Counted from the first letter of the stretch, positions 11,101 through 19,883 are shown. The stretch: DNA of 64,000 nt from Auanema rhodensis (GCA_964057225.1 OZ059895.1:12028001-12092000); one strand, 5' to 3'. Numbers and translations are program-made. The notes: generated by a model from the letters alone, not told the origin.

Positions 11101-12330
11101 AAAATCATCACAGACAATGGATCAAACTTTGTCTCACACGAATTCAAAAACATGTGTGATGATCTTGGATCGGAACATCACACAACTATGCCATACTACA
11201 AAAACGCAAATGGTCAAGTGGAACGGCTACACAGAACACTGGAAGAAGCATTAACTTCCTACGTTAATGACGATCAAGACAATTGGGATATCATTCTACC
11301 AAAAATTGTTTTTACGATGAATCGACTACCAAACGCTACTACTCGCACACCACCCTACGACTGTCTGTTTGGACAAACAGCTCGGTTACCAATAGATAAG
11401 GACTTAGAAACTCCAGGAGCCACAATCAAGAACGCCCCGGACTTACACGAGAAGATTCATGAAAGGATAGAGTTGAATAATGAAAGAATGAAGAAGAAAT
11501 ACGACGAAAATCACAGGACGCAGGAAAGAGAGATCTTCGTGGAAAATAGAGCACTCGTCAAGCGAGCAAAGCCAGCAAATAAATTACAAACAACAAGCGA
11601 TGGACCATATATAATCAAGGAAATAAAAGGAAATAACGTAATATTAGCAGATAGCGAAGGGAATACGATTATAGCTCACAAGAATAATATAAGATACTTT
11701 CCACCCGACGATAACAACGTCGAAGAAAGCGAGCACAACAGAAACGACTCCGCACCTGCCATTTATAGCGACGGCTCACAGCAGGATACGGAAAATACGC
11801 GCGCTAAAAATAGCACGCCCACCGCAACATCAATCTCTGATTCAGAAAGCGACAACGAGGACGAATTCTACGAACAAAGCCGACCTTCAATAACACCACA
11901 AGAAACAATAGCACCACAGGAAATTACGCGGGAAACACAACAGGACAATTATCAACCAGAAACCGGACCGAATACGGCAGACAAGTCAGCTACGGACAAG
12001 GACGAAAACAACTTATTTCAACAACTTGTCGATAAAATTGGAGAAGAAACAAGGCAAGAGCTCTATGAAGAAAGACGTAAAGAGATACCCACAACCAAAA
12101 GATGGAGCTCAGCCCTCAAGTTGGCACTTGGAATAGAAGACAAAAATCCTATAACCGCTCCAAAACCATTCCACGTACCAATAAGGTACAACAGCGTGAT
12201 ACCCACCTTAGAGTCTAAAAACAGGCTCACACGCTCTCAGATACCGGATGCTCATTTCAATTCTCCAAAAACACCGGTTGTACGAAAGAAACGACCTTCA
12301 ACAGTGATTGGAGCAACAACAACCATTTAA
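5191..12330 (+). CDS. pol: env-like/protease/RT/RNase H/integrase polyprotein
   Basis: 2379 aa from the first ATG, but the frame is open from 4849 and a hydrophobic signal-like stretch (about 5137-5205) spans that ATG. Translation therefore probably enters from gag by frameshift, or from a spliced message. Residues 1 to about 950 look like a type I envelope glycoprotein: many cysteines and N-glycosylation sequons, a furin-like RRQKR at 254-258, a Thr/Pro-rich mucin-like stretch at about 544-625, and a membrane segment at about 919-948. Then come an aspartic protease (DTGA, D1043), RT (about 1310-1560, YLDD at 1479-1482), RNase H (about 1615-1735, D1628 in SDG), and integrase with an H2C2 finger (H1843, C1881, C1884) and D1915, D1975, E2011, a D-D35-E spacing. 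The charged tail after about 2150 has no function I recognise. Its last ~75 residues are conserved in the minus-strand relative. The position of the env-like part between gag and protease is unusual. Confidence 0.9.
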   Translation: MIPCQADNTYQLCIGKRGGIFLEPPRPTTCSDYAHKDGVEIKTVELFAENMNYKEWEAWKCAKEIYKTCAHDLFFIRENNVTLLRIEPATPQECQTVIQERRHMDNDLNREAPGLFKAPMPSSTQSKSFWASSCTTKSRFTLERGMMTSLHDDTIISDLFINTEGCTKQQGVCNTTNAVITWIPPNDHRNCDYTTLGKFEALINNDTVLISEIQGAFILKNNTPDPTATRCMNTSIYSTDSGTYISIKDLKTHRRQKRMAPQEYPTRFFNITIYKSLRLTDSSTGILPMYQTYRNRKRLDNAYNLMEYLKTSSVHIGFIKFLQLDSSKLKNRLLWHNYTDINMVILHTLAEAEIRLSTKIAIEHLLPSEITAKLSKQITISDFATRLLNYEGDYLDRARQIAIEIAHTPTTLATGETISSMEDYLYQLYAPRMTKLPRSRTDTQFYTQMDQIQEFLDYLEQNNRLTRISKEQRETENKKWADLTKQANSSAIVFPNYTLIFNGHAQNYGLPKNQPTIRPITDEDSKLFQQAYLQLIESPGASPTTTTTTTTTTTTSTTTTTAPTTTAHRTSPPQPTTTPRRYYYYQSTTTPVTPPPRPLTTTPRRESTRTLPTTRTTTKRATTTQPIEEIKSHTGSQAHLNFLRTRADIIQKYDDQLRQQDTRSHLQYSTSKLEEEILQSFQITKKSVCRMQNKQLLTWWAILQINPTIGIRTMLRRQDISAKFVGEHLIYVMPCTPVEVTRVYSDHKRDDKCYLETPVDTEHHGKLFITPGSRDLTPYAHIIACDMATSDPYRENNQWMKDNSTLNVTNFSFSDELTSVKIDHIKFNNSNIFSNLTESTFPMALAISYGSSLASLQATMPGKLKPVFKHSGLSNLNPIGIIGGTVGTTLMIADNISNNAEKQITNFFGYIGESITAWILRTLAIIGAIIVTIGLITVTIWALKIYACTTRIPINQITFNEQDEEPRGEDKQFELKPLVTSQQEKLYTRTSRYDPDAPLSDNDFFAYLPRYAMKESRINYIGGSRLPFVPLSIHNQIFTALWDTGASISYMKESTFQQLPAATMVMEKTTAIVANKSRFSFLGYTRIPIIIGKTEIEHKVLISANNHCPAPILLGIDFIEALNKIGINTSLRPLQNSLLIGDTIVPLAQDYAPWTENHTIAHVVSLETKQFYPGETRSLTLEVDDPASYEQAFIRSSQRTGKMSFAPTTFTPTGYGVQIFATNISPDTIVVQTNQGIGTAYAIPKNTEEQKGQYVPPEARWEDQLPYFPEDFIKDLDVTNTIFTQLERQQLKKIVLRNKEAFLNEDRNIGLFKGPVEHSIPIIEGKVPSFKITYRIPLSQQEEVEKQVEEMLEQGIIEPSFSMTTSPVILVKKKDKTYRFVTDFRALNAITQKQIYVISNIQDILDLAAGARIFSNFDLVSGFFQIPLRSEDRHLTAFTTTSGTYQYCRMPMGLCGAPHTFQNAVRYLQQHVRCKLFVYLDDLLLISESTTKHSQDIDEVLNASAELGLKIKLKKCTFGQQEVKFLGFIVGHEGIKPDPQKVKAIQDYPRPKSITGVRAFMGVVNYFRRFIRNAAGIASPLYELTKKDTAFKWGDAEEQAFQQLKQILCQAPVLQAPIAKRPYVIESDGSIIAVGAVLLQAKDDKEPLHPIAFASRKLNKAERNYPPIEIEALALTFAVHQFRTYILGTPIRIITDHRPLTSLMTRKDLIGRLAKFQIVLQEYDIEIVYRPGRLNSVCDALSRYFEDEVNEAKERKKKPKETPTHKISTISTITDLRTIQGNTEWIMETKEKIRNKTAGRQLMDRYIVVNDALYAKPKTALQTPRAILPNDPAITIPIIEKFHKDPILGAHLGINKTQDSILRRYTWTGIQDDITRYVNRCLGCAKRKNNPHEATVEPMRNFPTVTHPWERVHMDILGPLTRTANDKRYILSIQDAFSKWIIAIPLIRQTSEEIVSAIMTHLFYVFGPPKKIITDNGSNFVSHEFKNMCDDLGSEHHTTMPYYKNANGQVERLHRTLEEALTSYVNDDQDNWDIILPKIVFTMNRLPNATTRTPPYDCLFGQTARLPIDKDLETPGATIKNAPDLHEKIHERIELNNERMKKKYDENHRTQEREIFVENRALVKRAKPANKLQTTSDGPYIIKEIKGNNVILADSEGNTIIAHKNNIRYFPPDDNNVEESEHNRNDSAPAIYSDGSQQDTENTRAKNSTPTATSISDSESDNEDEFYEQSRPSITPQETIAPQEITRETQQDNYQPETGPNTADKSATDKDENNLFQQLVDKIGEETRQELYEERRKEIPTTKRWSSALKLALGIEDKNPITAPKPFHVPIRYNSVIPTLESKNRLTRSQIPDAHFNSPKTPVVRKKRPSTVIGATTTI

Positions 12331-12504
12331 TCAAAAATAGAAACTTTTTTTTGGGAAAATAACTTTATTCATTAATTTTTTTTTTTATTAATTTATAATA
12401 ATTCATTCTATCTGCTACCCAAACAACAAAAACAATGTTTTCCCCAATCATCAATCTTAATATCTATGTATCACAAAATATATACTTACCTATTTTTTTC
12501 ACCC

Positions 12505-12512
12505 TATATAAG
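12505..12512 (+). promoter_or_regulatory. possible internal promoter (TATA box) for the 3' ORF
   Basis: TATATAAG lies 44 nt before the ATG at 12556, in the AT-rich gap (12331-12555) after the polyprotein stop. The related element has a TATA-like TTTTAAAA about 40 nt before its copy of the ORF (minus strand, about 21144-21137). This suggests the ORF has its own transcript. Confidence 0.45.
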
Positions 12513-12555
12513 CTCAAAATTCACCTCAAGCAGAAAAACTCCCAGCACCACAAGA

Positions 12556-13191
12556 ATGGCACTCGTCTTCCCTCCACCAGCCTGCGAGACACCTATCGCG
12601 ATGATCAAGGAAAAGTGGATCAAGATTCATTCGCTCCAGATAGAACTACAACAACTGGAGACAACAAACAACAGGACTAAAAAGATAAGAATTCTCCAAT
12701 CATTTTCGGAGAATTTAGCCAGAGTTACTCTATTAATAGAGACTCTGGAAAGGTTACAATGTTCATGTAACAATGATGAAGAAGAGATGGCCAAAATGGC
12801 GCAAAACTGGTCCGAGGCCACTGCCCGCACCAAGGCCACCATCAACAAACTACGCGAAGATCTAGGCTATCCAGCCTCCGAAAATGTAGCTAGCGCGGAT
12901 CTCATCCCAAGATGGGCCGCGGAAGAGATCCACAAGAGCTGGACAGAAGAAAGTATGATGGAATCGACTAACCAGTCGATTAGGAAGGCGGGAGACCTGA
13001 TCAGCCAGGCCTTAAGGATACTAATGGCGACGCGCGCCACCACTCCGGACCAGAAAAGAAAGAAAATGATGATAGCAGGCCAGGCGACGGAACTGCTGAC
13101 AGACGTCAGCCTGTTCCACATATGGACGGTCGCCGACCGGCAACCCGCGACCGACTTCCAGCTGGGACAAATCGAGGAGGAAGAAGGATAA
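12556..13191 (+). CDS. accessory 3' ORF of the Ty3/gypsy element, unknown function
   Basis: 211 aa, mostly helical and charged, with no signal peptide or membrane segment. I do not recognise the family. It is clearly homologous to the 200-aa protein at 20500-21102. Shared blocks include K-x-(K/R)-W-x-x-I near the N terminus, LR(E/D)(D/Q)LGY in the middle, and (L/I)I(S/N)AL(R/Q)I with a following ATT. An in-frame ATG at 12466 exists, but the start at 12556 aligns with the homologue's start and follows the TATA box at a plausible distance. It lies where retroviruses usually carry env or accessory genes. An RNA- or Gag-binding helical protein is possible but unproven. Confidence 0.75.
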   Translation: MALVFPPPACETPIAMIKEKWIKIHSLQIELQQLETTNNRTKKIRILQSFSENLARVTLLIETLERLQCSCNNDEEEMAKMAQNWSEATARTKATINKLREDLGYPASENVASADLIPRWAAEEIHKSWTEESMMESTNQSIRKAGDLISQALRILMATRATTPDQKRKKMMIAGQATELLTDVSLFHIWTVADRQPATDFQLGQIEEEEG

Positions 13192-13413
13192 CAGCTGCAC
13201 GAGGTGAATTCATAGTTTTTCTTTTCTTCTCTTTTCTTTTCTTTTCTTTTTATATTGTTTTCATTTTTTTAATATTATTCCTATTACACTATTATTCCTA
13301 TTCTAGTATTCTAATTCTAATTCATTTATATATATATTTTTCTCTTTTGTTTCTTTTCCTTAAAAGGTCTAATTTCTTATAGCTGAGGTCAGCTACTTTT
13401 TCAATATAAGGCA
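13192..13413 (+). other. 3' non-coding region with conserved hairpin before the 3' LTR
   Basis: A pyrimidine-rich stretch (about 13218-13262) and AT-rich sequence lead to a perfect 7-bp inverted repeat TAGCTGAGGTCAGCTA (13380-13395), then 18 nt to the LTR. No purine-rich polypurine tract abuts the LTR, where plus-strand priming should start. The 34 nt from the hairpin to the LTR are almost identical (two differences by eye) in the relative at 19884-24049, although the sequence before them is diverged. Confidence 0.7.
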
Positions 13414-13752
13414 TGTTCCATACGTGTCTTATAAAGAAGGCGGTTGACAACGTCAACCGACTTTTGGTTAATAGAATTCAATAAGAAACTAGACCTGAAC
13501 TACTTTTTGTATAAATTCAATTATATTTGTAATTAATATTTTGCTATATAAACCCCTGAGAAAGCAACTAGGTTGGCTTTCTCATAACATGTAGTTTCAT
13601 TTATTTGATTATTGTATTTTGCTTTTATAATTGTATTTCCATATTCTGAATAAACTTCTTTTTCTCTACTCTCTGTTACTTTTACAATGGCATTCACACT
13701 ATTAAAGTCCATATGGTTACCTAGCCGGAACCCTAGGAACCAATATGGAACG
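13414..13752 (+). repeat. 3' LTR of the Ty3/gypsy element
   Basis: Reads identical to the 5' LTR at 2001-2339, offset 11,413 bp, including the TATA box (13545-13552) and AATAAA (13649-13654). Followed by the TTAC target duplicate at 13753-13756. Confidence 0.95.
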
Positions 13753-13841
13753 TTACGTAGAAAATTACATAACTAACATGAAATTGGAAAAAAAACAATA
13801 ACGAGGATAAGTATGTAAATCATTGAATATCAGATATTTTC

Positions 13842-13960
13842 GCTTACGACCATACCACGTTGAAAGTACGCCATCCCGTCCGATCTGGCAAGTCAAGCAA
13901 CGTTGGGCCCGGTTAGTACTTGGATCGGAGACGGCTTGGGAATCCCGGGTGCCGTAAGCT
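13842..13960 (+). rRNA. 5S rRNA, consensus copy
   Basis: Reference copy for this window: 119 nt from GCTTACGACC to GCCGTAAGCT. The 5' GCTTACG pairs with the 3' CGTAAGC as helix I. It contains the usual Pol III internal control region (about nt 50-97), and TTTT follows as terminator. It closely resembles the C. elegans 5S rRNA as I remember it. Numbering of variants in other entries refers to this copy. The Ty3/gypsy element ends 89 bp upstream. Confidence 0.95.
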
Positions 13961-14372
13961 TTTCAAATTTTTTTAACGATCATACCACGTTGAAAGTACG
14001 CCATGCAGCTGATTTTCAATTTTATCTCTTCCGTAACAAATGTTTTCAATTTTCCAGCAGTTTTACTTAGATAGCTCAACCCAAGGCATTAAAATATCTT
14101 CAATCTTATTTCTATATTACAGTTATAAACCAGTAGTTTATGAACCTTCATCTTAACTTTACTGTTTCTATCTATTTCCTATTGGAACAAACATTGTTTA
14201 AACACTATACAACTGTGAAACCTTTTTTAATTTATTGTATTTGGATCTCATAAGATTTGATATCATCGAGGGATTTAGATGTTACGTAGAAAATTACATA
14301 ACTAACATGAAATTTGGAAAAAAAAACAATAACGAGGATAAGTATGTAAATCATTGAATATCAGATATTTTC

Positions 14373-14491
14373 GCTTACGACCATACCACGTTGTAAGTAC
14401 GCCATCCCGTCCGATCTGGCAAGTCAAGCAACGTTGGGCCCGGTTAGTACTTGGATCGGAGACGGCTTGGGAATCCCGGGTGCCGTAAGCT
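14373..14491 (+). rRNA. 5S rRNA, variant A22T
   Basis: Single change A22T, in the 5' domain outside the internal promoter. Helix I and the T-run terminator are intact. Confidence 0.93.
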
Positions 14492-14901
14492 TTTCAAATT
14501 TTTTTAACGATCATACCACGTTGAAAGTACGCCATGCAGCTGATTTTCAATTTTATCTCTTCCGTAACAAATGTTTTCAATTTTCCAGCAGTTTTACTTA
14601 GATAGCTCAACCCAAGGCATCAAAATATCTTCAATCTTATTTCTTTATTACAGTTATAAACCAGTAGTTTATGAACCTTCATCTTAACTTTACTGTTTCT
14701 ATCTATTTCCTATTGGAACAAACATTAATTAAACACTATACAACTGTAAAACCTTTTTTAATTTATTGTATTTCGAGCTAATAAGATTTGATATCATCGA
14801 GGGACTTAGATGTAATGTGGAAAATTACATAACTAACATGAAATTGGAAAAAAAACAATAACGAGGATAAGTATGTAAATCATTGAATATCAGATATTTT
14901 C

Positions 14902-15020
14902 GCTTACGACCATACCACGTTGAAAGTACGCCATCCCGTCCGATCTGGCAAGTCAAGCAACGTTGGGCCCGGTTAGTACTTGGATCGGAGACGGCTTGGG
15001 AATCCCGGGTGCCGTAAGCT
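14902..15020 (+). rRNA. 5S rRNA, consensus copy
   Basis: No difference from the reference copy seen. First gene of the second 1060-bp block. Confidence 0.95.
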
Positions 15021-15432
15021 TTTCAAATTTTTTTAACGATCATACCACGTTGAAAGTACGCCATGCAGCTGATTTTCAATTTTATCTCTTCCGTAACAAA
15101 TGTTTTCAATTTTCCAGCAGTTTTACTTAGATAGCTCAACCCAAGGCATTAAAATATCTTCAATCTTATTTCTATATTACAGTTATAAACCAGTAGTTTA
15201 TGAACCTTCATCTTAACTTTACTGTTTCTATCTATTTCCTATTGGAACAAACATTGTTTAAACACTATACAACTGTGAAACCTTTTTTAATTTATTGTAT
15301 TTGGATCTCATAAGATTTGATATCATCGAGGGATTTAGATGTTACGTAGAAAATTACATAACTAACATGAAATTTGGAAAAAAAAACAATAACGAGGATA
15401 AGTATGTAAATCATTGAATATCAGATATTTTC

Positions 15433-15551
15433 GCTTACGACCATACCACGTTGTAAGTACGCCATCCCGTCCGATCTGGCAAGTCAAGCAACGTTGGGCC
15501 CGGTTAGTACTTGGATCGGAGACGGCTTGGGAATCCCGGGTGCCGTAAGCT
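15433..15551 (+). rRNA. 5S rRNA, variant A22T
   Basis: Same single change as the copy at 14373, one 1060-bp period away. Confidence 0.93.
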
Positions 15552-15961
15552 TTTCAAATTTTTTTAACGATCATACCACGTTGAAAGTACGCCATGCAGC
15601 TGATTTTCAATTTTATCTCTTCCGTAACAAATGTTTTCAATTTTCCAGCAGTTTTACTTAGATAGCTCAACCCAAGGCATCAAAATATCTTCAATCTTAT
15701 TTCTTTATTACAGTTATAAACCAGTAGTTTATGAACCTTCATCTTAACTTTACTGTTTCTATCTATTTCCTATTGGAACAAACATTAATTAAACACTATA
15801 CAACTGTAAAACCTTTTTTAATTTATTGTATTTCGAGCTAATAAGATTTGATATCATCGAGGGACTTAGATGTAATGTGGAAAATTACATAACTAACATG
15901 AAATTGGAAAAAAAACAATAACGAGGATAAGTATGTAAATCATTGAATATCAGATATTTTC

Positions 15962-16080
15962 GCTTACGACCATACCACGTTGAAAGTACGCCATCCCGTC
16001 CAATCTGGCAAGTCAAGCAACGTTGGGCCCGGTTAGTACTTGAATCGGACACGGCTTGGGAATCCCGGGTGCCGTAAGCT
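15962..16080 (+). rRNA. 5S rRNA, variant G41A/G82A/G89C
   Basis: Carries three private changes: G41A, and G82A and G89C in the box C part of the internal promoter. Probably a degenerating copy. Confidence 0.85.
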
Positions 16081-16492
16081 TTTCAAATTTTTTTAACGAT
16101 CATACCACGTTGAAAGTACGCCATGCAGCTGATTTTCAATTTTATCTCTTCCGTAACAAATGTTTTCAATTTTCCAGCAGTTTTACTTAGATAGCTCAAC
16201 CCAAGGCATTAAAATATCTTCAATCTTATTTCTATATTACAGTTATAAACCAGTAGTTTATGAACCTTCATCTTAACTTTACTGTTTCTATCTATTTCCT
16301 ATTGGAACAAACATTGTTTAAACACTATACAACTGTGAAACCTTTTTTAATTTATTGTATTTGGATCTCATAAGATTTGATATCATCGAGGGATTTAGAT
16401 GTTACGTAGAAAATTACATAACTAACATGAAATTTGGAAAAAAAAACAATAACGAGGATAAGTATGTAAATCATTGAATATCAGATATTTTC

Positions 16493-16611
16493 GCTTACGA
16501 CCATACCACGTTGTAAGTACGCCATCCCGTCCGATCTGGCAAGTCAAGCAACGTTGGGCCCGGTTAGTACTTGGATCGGAGACGGCTTGGGAATCCCGGG
16601 TGCCGTAAGCT
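16493..16611 (+). rRNA. 5S rRNA, variant A22T
   Basis: Third A22T copy of the dimer array. Otherwise consensus with TTTT after the gene. Confidence 0.93.
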
Positions 16612-17022
16612 TTTCAAATTTTTTTAACGATCATTCCACGTTGAAAGTACGCCATGCAGCTGATTTTCAATTTTATCTCTTCCGTAACAAATGTTTTCAA
16701 TTTTCCAGCAGTTTTACTTAGATAGCTCAACCCAAGGCATCAAAATATCTTCAATCTTATTTCTTTATTACAGTTATAAACCAGTAGTTTATGAACCTTC
16801 ATCTTAACTTTACTGTTTCTATCTATTTCCTATTAAAACAAACGTTGTTTAAACACTATACAACTGTGAAACCTTTTTTAATTTATTGTATTTGGAGCTC
16901 ATAAGATTCAATATCATCGAGGGATTTAGATGTAACGTGGAAAATTACATAACTAACATGAAATTGGAAAAAAAAACAATAACGAGGATAAATATGTAAA
17001 TCATTGAATATCAGATATTTTC

Positions 17023-17141
17023 GCTTACGACCATACCACGTTGAAAGTACGCCATCCCGTCCGATCTGGCAAGTCAAGCAACGTTGGGCCCGGTTAGTAC
17101 TTGGATCGGAGACAGCTTGGGAATCCCGGGTGCCGTAAGCT
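17023..17141 (+). rRNA. 5S rRNA, variant G92A
   Basis: Only G92A differs. It opens the 1457-bp blocks. Confidence 0.92.
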
Positions 17142-17551
17142 TTTCAAATTTTTTTAACGATCATACCACGTTGAAAGTACGCCATGCAGCTGATTTTCAA
17201 TTTTATCTCTTCCGTAACAAATGTTTTCAATTTTCCAGCAGTTTTACTTAGATAGCTCAACCCAAGCCATTAAAATATCTTCAATCTTATTTCTATATTA
17301 CAGTTATAAACCAGTAGTTTATGAACCTTCATCTCAACTTTACTGTTTCTATCTATTTCCTATTGAAACAAACATTGTTTAAACACTATACAACTGTGAA
17401 ACCTTTTTTAATTTATTGTATTTGGATCTCATAAGATTTGATATCATCGAGGGATTTAGATGTTACGTAGAAAATTACATAACTAACATGAAATTGGAAA
17501 AAAAACAATAACGAGGATAAGTATGTAGATCATTGAATATCAGATATTTTC

Positions 17552-17670
17552 TCTTACGACCATACCACGTTGAAAGTACGCCATCCCGTCCGATCTGGCA
17601 AGTCAAACAACGTTGGGCCCGGTTAGTACTTGGATCGGAGACGGCTTCTGAATCCCGGGTGCCGTAAGCA
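17552..17670 (+). rRNA. 5S rRNA, variant class with G97C/G98T, terminator shifted
   Basis: Changes G1T, G56A, G97C, G98T and T119A. T119A breaks the T-run at the gene end, so termination would fall to the T7 run about 10 bp later. The first base pair of helix I is also lost here. Likely a pseudogene or poorly made RNA. Confidence 0.75.
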
Positions 17671-18080
17671 TTTCAAATTTTTTTAACGATCATACCACGT
17701 TGAAAGTACGCCATGCAGCTGATTTTCAATTTTATCTCTTCCGTAACAAAAGTTTTCAATTTTCCAGCAGTTTTACTTAGATAGCTCAACCCAAGGCATT
17801 AAAATATCTTCAATCTTATTTCTATATTACAGTTATAAACCAGTAGTTTATGAACCTTCATCTTAACTTTACTGTTTCTATCTATTTCCTATTGAAACAA
17901 ACATTGTTTAAACACTATACAACTGTGAAACCTTTTTTAATTTATCGTATTTGGATCTCATAAGATTTGATATCATCGAGGGATTTAGATGTTACGTAGA
18001 AAATTACATAACTAACATGAAATTGGAAAAAAAACAATAACGAAGATAAGTATGTAGATCATTGAATATCAGATATTTTC

Positions 18081-18113
18081 GCTTACGACCATACCACGTT
18101 GAAAGTACGCCAT
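18081..18113 (+). pseudogene. truncated 5S (nt 1-33), short unit
   Basis: 5S head joined to spacer; third unit of the first 1457-bp block. Confidence 0.9.
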
Positions 18114-18479
18114 GCAGCTGATTTTCAATTTTATCTCTTCCGTAACAAATGTTTTCAATTTTCCAGCAGTTTTACTTAGATAGCTCAACCCAAGGCATTA
18201 AAATATCTTCAATCTTATTTCTATATTACAGTTATAAACCAGTAGTTTATGAACCTTCATCTTAACTTTACTGTTTCTATCTATTTCCTATTGGAACAAA
18301 CATTGTTTAAACACTATACAACTGTGAAACCTTTTTTAATTTATTGTATTTGGATCTCATAAGATTTGATATCATCGAGGGATTTAGATGTGACGTGGAA
18401 AATTACATAACTAACATGAAATTGGAAAAAAAACAATAACGAGGATAAGTATGTAAATCATTGAATATCAGATATTTTC

Positions 18480-18598
18480 GCTTACGACCATACCACGTTG
18501 AAAGTACGCCATCCCGTCCGATCTGGCAAGTCAAGCAACGTTGGGCCCGGTTAGTACTTGGATCGGAGACAGCTTGGGAATCCCGGGTGCCGTAAGCT
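18480..18598 (+). rRNA. 5S rRNA, variant G92A
   Basis: Only G92A differs. The downstream spacer has GCATCTG instead of the usual GCAGCTG. Confidence 0.92.
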
Positions 18599-19008
18599 TT
18601 TCAAATTTTTTTAACGATCATACCACGTTGAAAGTACGCCATGCATCTGATTTTCAATTTTATCTCTTCCGTAACAAATGTTTTCAATTTTCCAGCAGTT
18701 TTACTTAGATAGCTCAACCCAAGCCATTAAAATATCTTCAATCTTATTTCTATATTACAGTTATAAACCAGTAGTTTATGAACCTTCATCTTAACTTTAC
18801 TGTTTCTATCTATTTCCTATTGAAACAAACATTGTTTAAACACTATACAACTGTGAAACCTTTTTTAATTTATTGTATTTGGATCTCATAAGATTTGATA
18901 TCATCGAGGGATTTAGATGTTACGTAGAAAATTACATAACTAACATGAAATTGGAAAAAAAACAATAACGAGGATAAGTATGTAGATCATTGAATATCAG
19001 ATATTTTC

Positions 19009-19127
19009 GCTTACGACCATACCACGTTGAAAGTACGCCATCCCGTCCGATCTGGCAAGTCAAACAACGTTGGGCCCGGTTAGTACTTGGATCGGAGACG
19101 GCTTCTGAATCCCGGGTGCCGTAAGCA
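19009..19127 (+). rRNA. 5S rRNA, variant class with G97C/G98T, terminator shifted
   Basis: G56A, G97C, G98T and T119A, as at 17552 but with base 1 intact. Confidence 0.78.
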
Positions 19128-19537
19128 TTTCAAATTTTTTTAACGATCATACCACGTTGAAAGTACGCCATGCAGCTGATTTTCAATTTTATCTCTTCCG
19201 TAACAAAAGTTTTCAATTTTCCAGCAGTTTTACTTAGATAGCTCAACCCAAGGCATTAAAATATCTTCAATCTTATTTCTATATTACAGTTATAAACCAG
19301 TAGTTTATGAACCTTCATCTTAACTTTACTGTTTCTATCTATTTCCTATTGAAACAAACATTGTTTAAACACTATACAACTGTGAAACCTTTTTTAATTT
19401 ATCGTATTTGGATCTCATAAGATTTGATATCATCGAGGGATTTAGATGTTACGTAGAAAATTACATAACTAACATGAAATTGGAAAAAAAACAATAACGA
19501 AGATAAGTATGTAGATCATTGAATATCAGATATTTTC

Positions 19538-19570
19538 GCTTACGACCATACCACGTTGAAAGTACGCCAT
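19538..19570 (+). pseudogene. truncated 5S (nt 1-33), short unit
   Basis: 5S head only. The spacer after it (TTTTCGATTTT, AGCTCAGCCC) is the variant also seen after the short units at 29405 and 31922. Confidence 0.9.
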
Positions 19571-19883
19571 GCAGCTGATTTTCGATTTTATCTCTTCCGT
19601 AACAAAAGTTTTCAATTTTCCAGCAGTTTTACTTAGATAGCTCAGCCCAAGGCATTAAAATATCTTCAATCTTATTTCTATATTACAATTATAAACCAGT
19701 AGTTTATGAACCTTAATCTTAACTTTACTGTTTCTATCTATTTCCTATTAAAACAAACGTTGTTTAAACACTATACAACTGTGAAACCTTTTTTAATTTA
19801 TTGTATTTGGAGCTCATAAGATTCAATATCATCGAGGGATTTAGATGTAACGTGGAAAATTACATAACTAACATGAAATTGGA

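Larger units (their letters stand above)
2001..13752 (+). mobile_element. Ty3/gypsy-type LTR retrotransposon with internal env-like region
   Basis: Complete element of 11,752 bp. The 339-bp LTRs start TGTTCCATA and end TATGGAACG. The flanks carry a 4-bp duplication TTAC (1997-2000 and 13753-13756). Removing the element restores the normal 5S spacer. In order: LTR, tRNA-Gln primer site, long leader, gag (broken), a 2379-aa env-like/protease/RT/RNase H/integrase ORF, a separate 3' ORF, a conserved hairpin and the LTR. The pol order (RT, RNase H, integrase) is that of Ty3/gypsy. I see no difference between the two LTRs by eye, so insertion was recent. The gag frameshift suggests this copy cannot make a normal Gag. 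Confidence 0.95.
13842..17022 (+). repeat. higher-order repeat, about 1060 bp x 3
   Basis: Pairs of long units (a consensus or near-consensus gene, then an A22T gene) repeat at 13842, 14902 and 15962. The A22T marker and spacer variants (for example ACATTAATTAAAC and TTTCGAGCTAATAAG) recur in step, showing block duplication by unequal exchange. Confidence 0.9.
13753..19883 (+). repeat. 5S rDNA tandem array, block 2
   Basis: Ten full genes and two short units between elements 1 and 2, all on the + strand. It starts with the element 1 target duplicate (TTAC) and ends with that of element 2 (TGGA, 19880-19883). The spacer carries an AATATC-A-GATATT inverted repeat just before each gene, about -16 to -4. 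Confidence 0.95.
17023..19883 (+). repeat. higher-order repeat, 1457 bp (long-long-short), about 2 copies
   Basis: Order G92A gene, G56A/G97C/G98T gene, truncated gene at 17023, 17552 and 18081, repeated at 18480, 19009 and 19538. The second copy is cut near its end by the minus-strand element at 19884. Confidence 0.9.

Noticed and set aside
12466..12555. Upstream in-frame ATG of the accessory ORF at 12466
   Set aside because: It lies before the TATA box, and its extra 30 residues have no counterpart in the homologue, which aligns from 12556.
13757..14372. Possible SL1 spliced-leader RNA gene in the 5S spacer, as in C. elegans
   Set aside because: Neither strand contains a recognisable SL1 or SL2 leader followed by a GT donor. 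The stretch around CTCAACCCAAGG is only vaguely similar.
16883..17077. Short minus-strand ORFs of about 64 aa recurring in the array (16883, 34697, 37611 and others)
   Set aside because: They recur with the repeat, are broken in most units, and overlap the 5S start on the opposite strand.
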